Below, piece after piece: positions 34,689-43,629 of a stretch of DNA of 64,000 nucleotides. Position 1 is the stretch's first letter. Every line of letters starts with the position of its first letter. Position numbers and translations under genes: made by a program. Below the pieces are notes generated by a model. It searched no databases. It saw nothing but the letters and a program-made list of their open reading frames with translations, and was not told the origin of the DNA. The DNA is taken from positions 90,592 through 154,591 of the forward strand of contig DAKD01000016.1 in NCBI GenBank assembly GCA_002499085.1, in the 5' to 3' direction. Source of the DNA: Methanomassiliicoccales archaeon UBA280. Lineage in GTDB: Archaea; Thermoplasmatota; Thermoplasmata; SG8-5.

Positions 34689-34779
34689 TTTTATATACTA
34701 CCGCAATATTCTTTGACTAATCAAAAAATAAGCACACAGAGAAAGAAAGAAAGAGGAAGAATAACAAGGAGGTAAAAAT
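34689..34779 (+). promoter_or_regulatory. Promoter, leader and strong RBS of the abundant surface protein gene
   Basis: A TATA-like TTTTATATACT lies at 34689-34699. A leader of about 55 nt, rich in purine runs (GAAAGAAAGAAAGAGG), follows. It ends in the near-ideal ribosome binding site AAGGAGGT at 34766-34773, six bases before the ATG. This is the strongest translation signal in the window. The spacer 34522-34688 has several AT-rich inverted repeats but no gene. Confidence 0.7.
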
Positions 34780-37467
34780 ATGAAAACTTGGAGGAAGGAA
34801 GCAAGCCTTCTTTTGGTGGGAATGATGATAATGAGCGGACTGGTAGCCTTCAGCGCGCCAGTGATTGCGGACACACAGGTAGTGAACAACAGCTTGGAAG
34901 TCGTCTTCAACCCCGCGTTCATGGTTGACGAGCTTGTATGGTCGAAAGACCCGACCGTAAACAACCCCTATAACCTGGGCGAGGGAGACGGCATTGACGA
35001 CGACGCGACCACAGCCGACTCCTGCACACTCAGGATAACGATCAGGAACATCGACGCGGACGCGGCACAGGATTTCTACCTGAACATTACACAGTACCAG
35101 GCATCGGTCTTCGACTTCAGGGACACTGTAGCTGCAACAGCGGGAGTTCAGGTGTCTGTAGGTCCGGTCGCGATCGCCTCCGGAGCCACAGCGAACTTCA
35201 ATTTTAACTTCGACATCCTGGCGACAAACATACCCCTGGGAACAAGCTCCAACACGCAGATAACGTTCGCATGGGACTACATCGACGCAGGCGGACCGAC
35301 AGACGTAACTGGAAACCGCAACGGACACATCTACATCGCATCGATATTCGATAACCCAGCGGAGGACCTCGACGAGCAGCTGCCGAACATGGAAGACGAG
35401 AACGATGACGCTGAGTTCGAGGCAGGAGACCTGTTCGAGGAAGCCGAGATGGACCTTCACAACTACGAACTGGGCACGGACAACATCGACGATCTGACAT
35501 GCGTGGTAACAGTTCCGGCATCGAGCGGGATAACCTTCTCCGGTGGCAGGGACACATGCATGATACCCGCCGGCATCAATGTCGGAACGACAGCGTCCAC
35601 CCTCTACAGGGTAGATGTTGCAGCCGGAACGCCCCCGGGCGTTTACACCGGTAGCGCCGACATCACATACACAAGGGCGGACAGCGGCCTTACAGTCACC
35701 GAGAACGACCTTGCGGTCGACTTCGAGGTAGACTTCTCGTTCGACGATGACGACCCAGTGCCGGAAGGCGAACTGTACTCACAGTACCAGTGCTACGCGA
35801 CAGGCGTCACTGTGCTCAACTACACCAGGCAGGTGGACTACGTTGCTCCGTATGACATACCCGTCATAGAACAGAGCGACTACACAGACCAGACACTCGA
35901 GCTTGAAGTCACCATAATCAACAACGGAAACAGCGACCTCTACAACGTCGAGTTCGAACTGGACCCGGCTGGCTGGCCGTACTTTCGGAACCCACTGTTC
36001 TTCTGGGAATCTGCAGGCACTCTTAATTACGACTCTATCAGTGATACTATTGATATCGCTGCTGGCGATTCGATCACGTTCACGATGACAGTGTTCGTGG
36101 ATGCCGCGATTCCGATAGGGGAACACAGGCTCCAGATACTCTACAGGGGCTACTACTTCGACGACGGATCCCTCGGTAACCCGACAGGGTTCATCGAGAC
36201 CAACGGCGGAGACGACCTCGAGATACTGTTCAGCATATGGGTGGACGACCCGGTCATACAGTGCCACATATCCGCGATAGACACGACAGTCACCGACGAG
36301 GTCGGCGACAAGGACGACATCAGGGCAGAAACACTCACAATCTCGGTTGTCAACGATGAGGAATACAACTTCATCGACATCACCGCGAGGGCAGACTTCA
36401 CGGGAACACCCTGGTACATGCCTGTGATCAACATGGCTGACCCATGGGTCGCAGCGGACAATGCCAACCCGGCAATGCCCCTGGGCGCATGGAACGGCGG
36501 CGCAACCATGGACCTCGACTTCACCGTCGACACATACCCGACCTTCGTGCCGGACAGGTACCCCTTCTCGCTGGAGATAACCGCAGTCATCCAGGAGACA
36601 CTCGAGATAGTGACAGTGGTCCTCGACTACACGCAGGGCGCGGTCATCGACTTCACAGGATACGGACCTGACATCTACATCACCGGATTCACGGCAGAGG
36701 ACATTGTGCCCGGCGAACCGTTCGAGCTCGTGCTGGAAATCAGGAACGTCGGAGACGACACGCTCAGGGACGTCACCCTCCAGATAGACACGGACGGAAC
36801 CGACGAGTACCCGTGGGACATCGAGCAGGACTTCAAGGAGCAGTTCGACTGGTCCGGCGTATTTGACAACTGGGGCGGCTCAGACGCAACCGTCGGACAA
36901 TCTGGCGGAGTTACCTGGAACGGCGACTTCCCCGAGGACATGTTCTACACTGTCGAGGACCTTGACGTGGACAACATCAGGGAAATCATCGAGATCAACC
37001 TGTTCATGGACGGCGTCTACTCTGACCCGGCGGCAAGTATAGCGTTGATACACATCTCGGACCTCGCAGCCGGCGCCAACACGACCGTGACCTTCACCAT
37101 GATAACGGACAAGGACATGGTCAACGGAAAGCCCTACGACTTCCCAGTGTGGATATGGGGCATCGGAGCTGACGGAGAGGACTACGAGGCCGAGCGCTGG
37201 ATAACGGTGCAGACCTCGATCCCAGGCGACTCCTACAACCCGGTTGAGCTGAACTGGTTCGACGCAGGCCTCAAGGCCCTCGCGCTGTTCCTGTTCTTCA
37301 TCATCGTGCTGGCAATACTCCTGTTCGTGTACAACATGTTCAAGGGCGAGCCGTACGACGAGGACGAGGAAGACTTCGACTTCGAGGACGAGGAACCCTT
37401 CGAGCCCGAGACGGAAGCGCCAGGCGACACTCCGGTCGAGAAGAAGGAAGAACTGGTAGAACCGTAA
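34780..37467 (+). CDS. Abundant cell-surface protein with C-terminal membrane anchor (895 aa)
   Basis: Residues 1-31 form a signal peptide (basic MKTWRKEA, hydrophobic LLLVGMMIMSGLVAF, then APVIA). Most of the protein is an acidic, Asn/Thr-rich beta-sandwich chain with COG1361/NPCBM-like segments (for example LEVTIINNGNSDLYNVEF and LVLEIRNVGDDTLRDVTL). One transmembrane helix (ALALFLFFIIVLAILLFVYNMF, about 825-847) precedes a very acidic cytosolic tail. The excellent ribosome binding site, codon choice strongly biased to C- and A-ending codons, and the own promoter and terminator all suggest very high expression. S-layer or major envelope protein is the natural inference. I do not recognise a named family over the full length. 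Confidence 0.85.
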   Translation: MKTWRKEASLLLVGMMIMSGLVAFSAPVIADTQVVNNSLEVVFNPAFMVDELVWSKDPTVNNPYNLGEGDGIDDDATTADSCTLRITIRNIDADAAQDFYLNITQYQASVFDFRDTVAATAGVQVSVGPVAIASGATANFNFNFDILATNIPLGTSSNTQITFAWDYIDAGGPTDVTGNRNGHIYIASIFDNPAEDLDEQLPNMEDENDDAEFEAGDLFEEAEMDLHNYELGTDNIDDLTCVVTVPASSGITFSGGRDTCMIPAGINVGTTASTLYRVDVAAGTPPGVYTGSADITYTRADSGLTVTENDLAVDFEVDFSFDDDDPVPEGELYSQYQCYATGVTVLNYTRQVDYVAPYDIPVIEQSDYTDQTLELEVTIINNGNSDLYNVEFELDPAGWPYFRNPLFFWESAGTLNYDSISDTIDIAAGDSITFTMTVFVDAAIPIGEHRLQILYRGYYFDDGSLGNPTGFIETNGGDDLEILFSIWVDDPVIQCHISAIDTTVTDEVGDKDDIRAETLTISVVNDEEYNFIDITARADFTGTPWYMPVINMADPWVAADNANPAMPLGAWNGGATMDLDFTVDTYPTFVPDRYPFSLEITAVIQETLEIVTVVLDYTQGAVIDFTGYGPDIYITGFTAEDIVPGEPFELVLEIRNVGDDTLRDVTLQIDTDGTDEYPWDIEQDFKEQFDWSGVFDNWGGSDATVGQSGGVTWNGDFPEDMFYTVEDLDVDNIREIIEINLFMDGVYSDPAASIALIHISDLAAGANTTVTFTMITDKDMVNGKPYDFPVWIWGIGADGEDYEAERWITVQTSIPGDSYNPVELNWFDAGLKALALFLFFIIVLAILLFVYNMFKGEPYDEDEEDFDFEDEEPFEPETEAPGDTPVEKKEELVEP

Positions 37468-37479
37468 GCCAGAAAGAAT

Positions 37480-37499
37480 GAGGGGCCGCAAGGCCCCTC
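37480..37499 (+). terminator. GNRA-capped hairpin terminator of the surface protein gene
   Basis: GAGGGGCC-GCAA-GGCCCCTC is a perfect 8-bp stem with a GCAA tetraloop, 12 nt after the stop codon. It is followed by CCTTTTCTAATTTTCT, a T-rich tract typical of archaeal termination. Confidence 0.8.
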
Positions 37500-37564
37500 C
37501 CTTTTCTAATTTTCTATTATCTTTATTTTCCTTATCTCAATCTGGCATTCCATTGAATGCCAGT

Positions 37565-38035
37565 TATACGAAGAACGAGCAGGCTCACCCGGAGTTTTTC
37601 TATTTCTGAATTTTTCTTTTTGCGAAGGGTGAGCCAGCGGAGTTCTGAGTTCAAAAAGAAAAACTCGGCCCCACCATTTTCTAATTTTTCATTATTTTCT
37701 TATTAACAGCGTATGCGATGACGGGGGTCTGAGGCACCGGGAATGCGAAGAACGAGCAGGCCCCCCGCAGCTTTTTCTTTGGAGCCCGTGCTATCTTCCC
37801 GGGCACCCAATCAACCACATATGGTTTTCGAGCAGGTTTATTCGGCATCCAAAGTCCTGAGGGACATTTGGAATTGCCGCAACAGACCTGGGCACCCGGC
37901 TAACCACTCAGATTTTTCGAGCAGGTTGACCAGAGCTTTTTCTATTAATAAATTTTTCTTTTTGGCGACGGTCAACCAGCGGAGAAAAATCTTTCAAAAA
38001 GAAAAACTTCAGCGGAGAAAACCATTAAAAGAAAA
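37565..38035. repeat. Degenerate repeats with covarying stems
   Basis: The 615-bp gene-free stretch 37468-38082 holds several copies of a motif centred on CGAGCAGG (37576, 37753, 37829 and 37918). Copy A has stem GGCTCACCC (37582-37590) / GGGTGAGCC (37627-37635). Copy B has GGTTGACC (37924-37931) / GGTCAACC (37970-37977). The loops share CTTTTTCTAT-like and ATTTTTCTTTTT tracts, and both stems are followed by AGCGGAG. The stems differ in sequence but stay paired. CGAAGAACGAGCAGG occurs exactly twice (37569 and 37746). Confidence 0.7.
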
Positions 38036-38082
38036 ATACTCGACAATAGGTATTTAAGCCAAGATTTCTATGGGCCGGTAAT

Positions 38083-38787
38083 ATGGCCAAGAAGCGCAAG
38101 CGCATGGAGGAGAAGAAAGAGGAACTGGAGTACAAGCCTCCGGAGTTCGACAGGCTCGAATATGTGAAGACGGAGGTGGCCGCCTCCAAGGCGACCATAA
38201 TCGCGGCGCTGTTTGCCATCCCGATCGGTATGGCGGCATGGTACGTGATGCCGGTGGGAGGCACAGCCGGCGGTCTGATGGCAGGTCTCGGAGGCATGTC
38301 CCTGCTGTGGATACTCCTGCCCAAGCTGAAGCTCGAGGTTCAGAATTTCAAGTGGACCCAGTGGGCCGGCGTGTTCTCCACCCATTTCCTGGTGTTTCTG
38401 GCAATTTGGGTGGTGGCATGCAACCCCCCGTTCAGCGACATGGCCTCGCCCGTGATAGAGGACGTGCAGGTGAGCTGGGACGGCGGCAATTGGACTGCGG
38501 TCGAAAAGTCCCTGGCAGGCCAGTGGGAGGCAGCCAGACCCGCCAATGTAGTGGGCAACATGACCATTCGGGCGGTCGTGACTGACAACCGGGACCTGAA
38601 CCGGGGCAATGTGACAATACAAAACCGCTCGCAGCCTACCGAATTTATGACTTATGATACAAATTCGGAGGACGAGATTTTCACGAGCCGCACATTCTAT
38701 TACGTGGCAAGCGGAAGTTATTTCACAATAACCGCATATGACCGCAACGGCAATGCCCCGGCCGTGTTCATTTTCACGGTTGTTTAG
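38083..38787 (+). CDS. Membrane protein with extracellular beta domain, unknown function
   Basis: The 234-residue protein begins with a very basic cytosolic stretch (MAKKRKRMEEKKEE). Two close transmembrane helices follow (about 52-90, ATIIAALFAIPIGMAAW and GLGGMSLLWILL) and a third (about 106-122, STHFLVFLAIWVVA). The remaining 110 residues should lie outside and resemble an Ig-like or bacterial surface domain (VIEDVQVSWDGGNW, ending in FTITAYDRNGNAPAVFIFTV). It has several N-x-T/S sequons. I do not recognise a named family. It follows a long repeat-rich spacer and is convergent with the CCA-enzyme gene, 13 nt apart. Confidence 0.65.
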   Translation: MAKKRKRMEEKKEELEYKPPEFDRLEYVKTEVAASKATIIAALFAIPIGMAAWYVMPVGGTAGGLMAGLGGMSLLWILLPKLKLEVQNFKWTQWAGVFSTHFLVFLAIWVVACNPPFSDMASPVIEDVQVSWDGGNWTAVEKSLAGQWEAARPANVVGNMTIRAVVTDNRDLNRGNVTIQNRSQPTEFMTYDTNSEDEIFTSRTFYYVASGSYFTITAYDRNGNAPAVFIFTVV

Positions 38788-38800
38788 CCAAGAAATGAGC

Positions 38801-40138
38801 TTACACTCTTTCCCAGGGCATGAGCCTGTCCAGGTGAACGGATAACGCTTTCCTAATCTCAGCCCCGGCAGGCGCCTTCTCATGCACAGTCACCTTGGGT
38901 TTCAGGGCATTTAGGTCCTTGCCCGCATCTATGTTCTCGAGTCCCTGCCTCAGTGCTTCGGCCGCTTCTACGAATCTCCTTTTGACGAAAACATGCCAGC
39001 ACGCGTCCCGGACGAAAAGCCCGGATACGGCCTCAGGGCTCGATCTCCATTTATCGAGGAAGCTGGCGGAATTCTCCGCTACATAGGCGGGCGGCCCCCT
39101 GTGAAGCATCGCATCGGGCAGGCGGGCGCTCTCCAGCATTATTATGATGACAAGGGATTGGCCTGAAACATGGCTTGAGGATTCCACAACTCTGAAGCCT
39201 GCGGATTCCATGTGCAGGCAGACATTTCTCCCGAACTTCCTCAGTTGGGGGTGCAGGATGTCATCGATGAGGTCCGGAAGGGGCGCGGTGAGCACCAGCA
39301 TCTCGCCTATCTGCGCAACCCGCTTGCGAATTTCGCCGATGCCCAGGATTTTGATTGGCTTGGGGAAGAAGAATTCCAGTTTCGGGCAGGCAAGGTAAGA
39401 CCGGGACGCTGCAATGAATACCGCCATGTTATCTTCCGATACTGCGGAGGAGACATTCCTCGCAGGGTCAACCGGGTCGATGAAAGTCAGGGGCGAGTCG
39501 AATTTTCTCTCGGTATCGGGTCCGAGTTCCAGCCTCAGGCCGCGCCTCCAGCTTCCTGCGGCTTCAAGGCAAGCGCGAAATCCGCCGCATCTGATGACGA
39601 GCAGTTCGCACAGGTACCCGGAGAACCCCATGGTCTTCGCGTCCGCGCCGTACGTGCCGATGCCCTTCATGAAAGCCTTCAGGAGCCTGACATCGTCCCT
39701 CAGTTCCGGCTTCAGATTCTTCTTGACAAATTCAGTGTGAAAAGGAGTGCGGTCAACCGCGGTCATCTTCTGGCTTGAATCAATGATTTTGTAGGCCGGG
39801 ACAATGTCCACCCTCAGTCCCATGAACTCGCCCTTGATGTAAGGATGCTCGGCGTAATGCTCCCTGCCTGTAATGGCTTCCCTGCCTATGGCAAGGCCGG
39901 TTTTCTCCAGCTCCTCTCTCGAAACCTCGGGTTTGAAAAGCAGGAACAGGTCCGCGTCCGGGTCCTTGAGATGGGTGCCCTTGGCAACCGAACCCACAAG
40001 GTACAGTTCTATGTCCTTTCCCTGAGCGGCCTTTGTGGCCATGATCTTCTTTGTGAGAAGCTCCACTGTGTCTTTTATGCGCTTCTCATCCTCGGGCGAG
40101 GGTTTCAGCCTGGCCAGTACCTCTCTCTCGGTGTCCAT
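38801..40138 (-). CDS. cca: CCA tRNA nucleotidyltransferase, archaeal class I
   Basis: The 445-residue size is typical of the archaeal enzyme. The catalytic head has LVGSVAKGTHLKDPDADLFLLF (residues about 46-67), with GS and D-x-D for metal binding, and a third acidic residue in GLRVDIVPAYK. The following all-helical and tail domains show the expected pattern (PFHTEFVKKNL, RLLKAFMKGIGTYGA, GFSGYLCELL). The enzyme adds CCA to tRNA 3' ends. AAGGGGA lies seven bases before the ATG. It is downstream of nop5 on the same strand but separated by a 260-bp repeat region. Confidence 0.95.
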   Translation of the reverse strand: MDTEREVLARLKPSPEDEKRIKDTVELLTKKIMATKAAQGKDIELYLVGSVAKGTHLKDPDADLFLLFKPEVSREELEKTGLAIGREAITGREHYAEHPYIKGEFMGLRVDIVPAYKIIDSSQKMTAVDRTPFHTEFVKKNLKPELRDDVRLLKAFMKGIGTYGADAKTMGFSGYLCELLVIRCGGFRACLEAAGSWRRGLRLELGPDTERKFDSPLTFIDPVDPARNVSSAVSEDNMAVFIAASRSYLACPKLEFFFPKPIKILGIGEIRKRVAQIGEMLVLTAPLPDLIDDILHPQLRKFGRNVCLHMESAGFRVVESSSHVSGQSLVIIIMLESARLPDAMLHRGPPAYVAENSASFLDKWRSSPEAVSGLFVRDACWHVFVKRRFVEAAEALRQGLENIDAGKDLNALKPKVTVHEKAPAGAEIRKALSVHLDRLMPWERV

Positions 40139-40205
40139 GCAAATCCCCTTTAGGCGCTGCCGGATAAATAACTTTCCCAGCCTAGTAAATGTTCAGTGTT
40201 TTGAA

Positions 40206-40358
40206 GTTCGGGACTCGGGAAAGGGGAATCGTACGGAATGGCTGCTTCGCTGTCATATTGTTCGGGACTCGGGAAAGGGGAAGGGGGAACCGTACGGAAT
40301 GGCTGTCAAATACAGCCATTGATTCCGTCGACGCTTCCCGCTTCCCGCTTCCCGACCT
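40206..40358. repeat. Intergenic repeat cluster (TTCGGGACTCGGGAA family)
   Basis: Two direct copies of GTTCGGGACTCGGGAAAGGG, each continuing to CGTACGGAATGGCTG, start at 40206 and 40260. An inverted partner follows at about 40314-40358 (CAGCCATTGATTCCG, then triplicate CTTCCCG). The arms can fold back on each other. It fills most of the spacer 40139-40399 between nop5 and cca and looks like a REP-type or miniature inverted-repeat element. Confidence 0.65.
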
Positions 40359-40399
40359 GGCAATAGTCACACCTTCATTTCACTGAATGCTTACCCAGC

Positions 40400-41440
40400 C
40401 TATCTGCGCTTTTGATGCCTGGCTTTCGGTTTGGGATATCTGCGCCTGATGTCCTCCACTCGCCTGGTGAGGTCAGCCTCGAGCTTCGGGCCTATGAATT
40501 CGTGGCCGTATCTATCCATCTTCACGGCGATGCCGATCTTGGCCGCGAGTGCCCTGGCTATCTTGCCTCTCTGCCACTGAGGCGCCCTGTGGATGATGGG
40601 GTGCAGGAATATGACGCCGTGCTTCGGGGGCTTGGCCTTTTCCTTTATGTGCTTGAAAAGCGCCTTCTCCGCTCCGAGGAGCTGAATGGTGCTGGCCGGC
40701 ACTTTCGAAAGCCTGTCAAGGCCGCCCGTAAGCGAGATGAGCCGCGCCCCGATGAGCGCGCCGGCCACATGGGCGGTGTTGGGTGCGAGGTCCCTCATCC
40801 TGGCCTCGATGTATCGCTCCATGCCCCTTTTCTTCTCTGAAGCGTCAAGGAGGGCCGCAGCCAGGGACTTCATGGCTCTTGCGTCGGCCTCTGAAACCTC
40901 GCCTCCGATGGAACCGGGGAAACTGACATTGCCGGACTCCAGCATGGACTTCCTGTCCCCGTATTTTGCTATCAGTTCGGCGTATTTTGTCTCGGGGACC
41001 AGCCTTGTCAGTTCAGGGAAATTCAGCGCATGCCACTCGTGCAACCGTTCCGACATGAGGTTGACTATCTTGGTCAGGTCGTCTATTGTCCTTATGGCCT
41101 GGACTATGTGCTCGTCCGGAGAGGCCCTCGCCCTTACACGGTTCTTTCCGACGCAGAGCATGGCGGCTCCCAGCAGCTCATGGCTGAAGCCGTGATCCTC
41201 CGGTTCTATCTCGGGTTGGGGGAACTCAAGAAGGTCGCCGAGGTCGGCCAGCCTTCTTTCCCGGACACAAAGGCTTCTGCCTCTGGCAAGTTCTTCCTCC
41301 TCGGGCAGAACTCCCCCGCTGTCCACAGCTTCAAGCCTTTTGGAGATCTCATCCGGGTCGGCAGGAAAAAGTTTACTCTCCGTAACCCTGCCGTCATCGT
41401 CAGTGACGAAGGCGCCGAACCAGGTGGTCACTAGCTTCAT
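40400..41440 (-). CDS. Nop56/Nop58-like C/D-box RNP core protein (Nop5)
   Basis: The 346-residue protein shows the Nop domain: NTAHVAGALIGARLISLTGG and LSKVPASTIQLLGAEKALF (residues about 225-262), then a C-terminal segment GVIFLHPIIHRAPQWQRGKIARALAAKI. A coiled-coil region (about 120-215) precedes it. In archaeal C/D-box sRNPs this protein bridges L7Ae and fibrillarin and positions the guide RNA for 2'-O-methylation; this is family knowledge. The usual neighbour fibrillarin is not adjacent. Here it follows mtnA by 31 nt on the minus strand and probably shares its transcript. Confidence 0.88.
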   Translation of the reverse strand: MKLVTTWFGAFVTDDDGRVTESKLFPADPDEISKRLEAVDSGGVLPEEEELARGRSLCVRERRLADLGDLLEFPQPEIEPEDHGFSHELLGAAMLCVGKNRVRARASPDEHIVQAIRTIDDLTKIVNLMSERLHEWHALNFPELTRLVPETKYAELIAKYGDRKSMLESGNVSFPGSIGGEVSEADARAMKSLAAALLDASEKKRGMERYIEARMRDLAPNTAHVAGALIGARLISLTGGLDRLSKVPASTIQLLGAEKALFKHIKEKAKPPKHGVIFLHPIIHRAPQWQRGKIARALAAKIGIAVKMDRYGHEFIGPKLEADLTRRVEDIRRRYPKPKARHQKRR

Positions 41441-41471
41441 GTTTGAGGGAAAACCCCAAAGGATTAAAAAA

Positions 41472-42476
41472 CTATTGCAGTTTTTTCCGGGACAGCTCGC
41501 CCGGTTTGAATATCCCGCGCTCCGTGATTATGCCGGTGATGTATCTGGCAGGCGTCATGTCGAAGGCCGGGTTTCTTGCGGTTGCGCCTTCGGGGCATAT
41601 CAACTTGCCGCCGACAAACCTCACTTCGTCCTGGCCCCTCTCCTCTATCGGAATGTCCGCTCCGGATTTCAGGGAGAAATCGAATGTGCTGACAGGCGCA
41701 GCAGTGTAGAAAGGTATTCCGTTCTCCTTGGCCAGCACTGCCTTCTCGTATGTCCCTATCTTGTTGGCAAAGTCCCCGTTGGCGGCTATCCTGTCCGCTC
41801 CCACAATGACAATGTCAACCTCGCCGCGCTGCATGAAATGGCCTGCCGCATTGTCCGGTATGATGTTATGGGGTATGCCCTCCTGCATAAGTTCCCATGA
41901 AGTGAGGGCCGCTCCCTGAAGGCGCGGTCTGGTCTCGTCAGCCAGAACCGTTATCCCCTTGCCCGAGCGGTGGGCCGCCCTAATCGGTGCGAGCGCAGTG
42001 CCGTGGTCAACAGTGGCAAGGGCTCCGGCGTTGCAATGCGTGAGAATTCTGTGGCCCCTATCAATCAAACCGTTACCGTGTTCCCCGATCATTCGGCATT
42101 TCTCGACTATGCTGTCCGCGTATTCCTCGGAAGCACGGACAACATCCCTGCCTTCCGAAGAGGCTTCCAGCATTCTGTCCACTGCGTAGAACAGGTCGAA
42201 TGCAGTCGGCCTTGTCCTCTTTAGCCTTGCCGCGGCCTCTTCAAGGTTGATACCTGTAACCTGGGCCAGGGCCATGCCGTAAGCTCCTGCGGCGCCAATG
42301 CTGGGCGCCCCCCTCACAGTCATGTCCTCGATGAACACGGCCACCTCTTCAACGGTTTTGGCGCTGACAATGTCGAACCTGTGGGGCAGAACCCTCTGGT
42401 CGATGAATTTCACAGCTCGGCCATCAAGCCAGAGCGCTCTAAGGTCCTGCTCCTTTCCGCCTGTTACGACTCTCAT
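41472..42476 (-). CDS. mtnA: Methylthioribose-1-phosphate isomerase family (MtnA / aIF-2B-like)
   Basis: The 334-residue protein contains RGAPSIGAAGAYG (residues about 55-67), the catalytic cysteine region THCNAGALATVDHGTALAP (about 141-159), ETRPRLQGAALTSWEL, and IVGADRIAANGDFANKIGTY, which holds the catalytic Asp. This set fits MtnA better than the shorter archaeal ribose-1,5-bisphosphate isomerases, although both belong to the eIF2B-alpha-like fold. The expected reaction is 5-methylthioribose-1-P to methylthioribulose-1-P in methionine salvage. It is the first gene of a minus-strand group with nop5. Confidence 0.85.
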   Translation of the reverse strand: MRVVTGGKEQDLRALWLDGRAVKFIDQRVLPHRFDIVSAKTVEEVAVFIEDMTVRGAPSIGAAGAYGMALAQVTGINLEEAAARLKRTRPTAFDLFYAVDRMLEASSEGRDVVRASEEYADSIVEKCRMIGEHGNGLIDRGHRILTHCNAGALATVDHGTALAPIRAAHRSGKGITVLADETRPRLQGAALTSWELMQEGIPHNIIPDNAAGHFMQRGEVDIVIVGADRIAANGDFANKIGTYEKAVLAKENGIPFYTAAPVSTFDFSLKSGADIPIEERGQDEVRFVGGKLICPEGATARNPAFDMTPARYITGIITERGIFKPGELSRKKLQ

Positions 42477-42535
42477 GCTCTCGTCCGGCCAAAACTCCCA
42501 TGCTGTATTTCAGTGTTTCCGTCGCGCAATAGAAA

Positions 42536-42567
42536 CATATATATCCAGACAGGTGGATTATCTCCAC
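42536..42567 (+). promoter_or_regulatory. Promoter of the Cas4-like gene
   Basis: CATATATATCC at about 42536-42544 lies 25-30 nt before ATG 42568, a spacing that suggests a leaderless transcript. This supports that start over longer in-frame options. Confidence 0.5.
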
Positions 42568-43587
42568 ATGGAAGAGCAATCCCAAGGCGCAGGAAAAACG
42601 GTCATATCTGCCAGCGCCCTGGAAAAATTCGGATACTGCCCGCTCAGCTGGTGGCTGAGCAGGAACGAGCCAGATCCGGACTCGGAACCCATGGATTCGG
42701 GAGAGAAGGCCCACACGGCAGTCGCGGAAGACCTGGGAAGCATAGTGCACGAAGAGAGCCAGGCCAAGATATTCGAGAGCATTGTCATGTGGTTCGCCAT
42801 AGCCGCAACGCTGATATCGATCATAGGCGTCTCGCTGCTCATAGAGGTGGGCCAGGATATCGGCATGATCATGGGCGTGATTGCGCTGATTTGGATTCTT
42901 GCCGCCTGCTACTTCCTCTACAAGGCGGAAACAATGCCCCGCGGGGCATCGACCCTCAGATACCAGAGAATAATTCTCGTCTTCGCCATAGTCGCGGCCG
43001 TGTTCGGGGTGAATTCAGTCACACTCCTTTCGGGATTCTTCCAACCCAAAGTGGCCCAGATCCTTCAGGCAATATCGCTCGCATGGCTGATAGCCGCAAG
43101 CTATTTTCTATATCACTCGCTCAAGAGATTCGAGCAGGCTGTGTTCAAGAGGCGCAAGCATCAGGTAAAACATCAGATAACCTATGTCGACACGAATGAC
43201 AGAAAGCCAAAACTTTTCATATCCGCGAAGTACGGTTTATCAGGCAGGCCGGATTACGTGATAATGTCGGATGAGGAGCACATACCCGTCGAAATGAAGA
43301 CCGGAAGGGTCCCCAGAGGGCCGCTTTTTTCCCACATTCTTCAGGTCGCAGCCTACTGCATCCTGATGGAGGAAGAGTTTGGGACTCCTCCGTCCCACGG
43401 AATCCTTAGGTATGGCCAGTCAGAACATGTGGTGGATTACGACCTCGCTCTAAAGCAGATGGTCATCATGAAGCTTGACGAGATGCGTGCCATTATGCGG
43501 AGCGGGGCAGCGCACCGCAACCACAATAAGGAGGGCAAATGCCGCCACTGCTCCCGGAGACCTATATGCCCCGAAAAACTGATTTGA
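42568..43587 (+). CDS. Membrane-embedded Cas4-like PD-(D/E)xK nuclease
   Basis: The 339-residue protein has the Cas4/RecB-nuclease layout. An N-terminal Cys lies in EKFGYCPLSWWL (about 19-30). The nuclease core is GRPDYVI, then VEMKTG (Asp about 233, Glu-x-Lys about 247-249), with the QVAAYC motif. A C-terminal cysteine cluster CRHCSRRPIC completes four cysteines for a possible 4Fe-4S site. Between the first Cys region and the core, about 130 residues form four transmembrane helices (for example MWFAIAATLISIIGVSLL and QILQAISLAWLIAASYFLY), which soluble Cas4 lacks. No cas genes or CRISPR array are nearby. A role in DNA repair, DNA uptake or defence at the membrane is inference. Confidence 0.78.
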   Translation: MEEQSQGAGKTVISASALEKFGYCPLSWWLSRNEPDPDSEPMDSGEKAHTAVAEDLGSIVHEESQAKIFESIVMWFAIAATLISIIGVSLLIEVGQDIGMIMGVIALIWILAACYFLYKAETMPRGASTLRYQRIILVFAIVAAVFGVNSVTLLSGFFQPKVAQILQAISLAWLIAASYFLYHSLKRFEQAVFKRRKHQVKHQITYVDTNDRKPKLFISAKYGLSGRPDYVIMSDEEHIPVEMKTGRVPRGPLFSHILQVAAYCILMEEEFGTPPSHGILRYGQSEHVVDYDLALKQMVIMKLDEMRAIMRSGAAHRNHNKEGKCRHCSRRPICPEKLI

Positions 43588-43629
43588 TAGGCAGTACTAT
43601 TATTAATTAGAATTAATTGTCTATATTAT

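Noticed and set aside
37743..38057. Possible 104-residue protein in the repeat-rich spacer
   Set aside because: It runs across the covarying noncoding repeats, has no ribosome binding site and no protein-like pattern.
42568..43587. Cas4-like gene as part of a CRISPR-Cas locus
   Set aside because: There is no cas1, cas2 or repeat-spacer array anywhere in the window.
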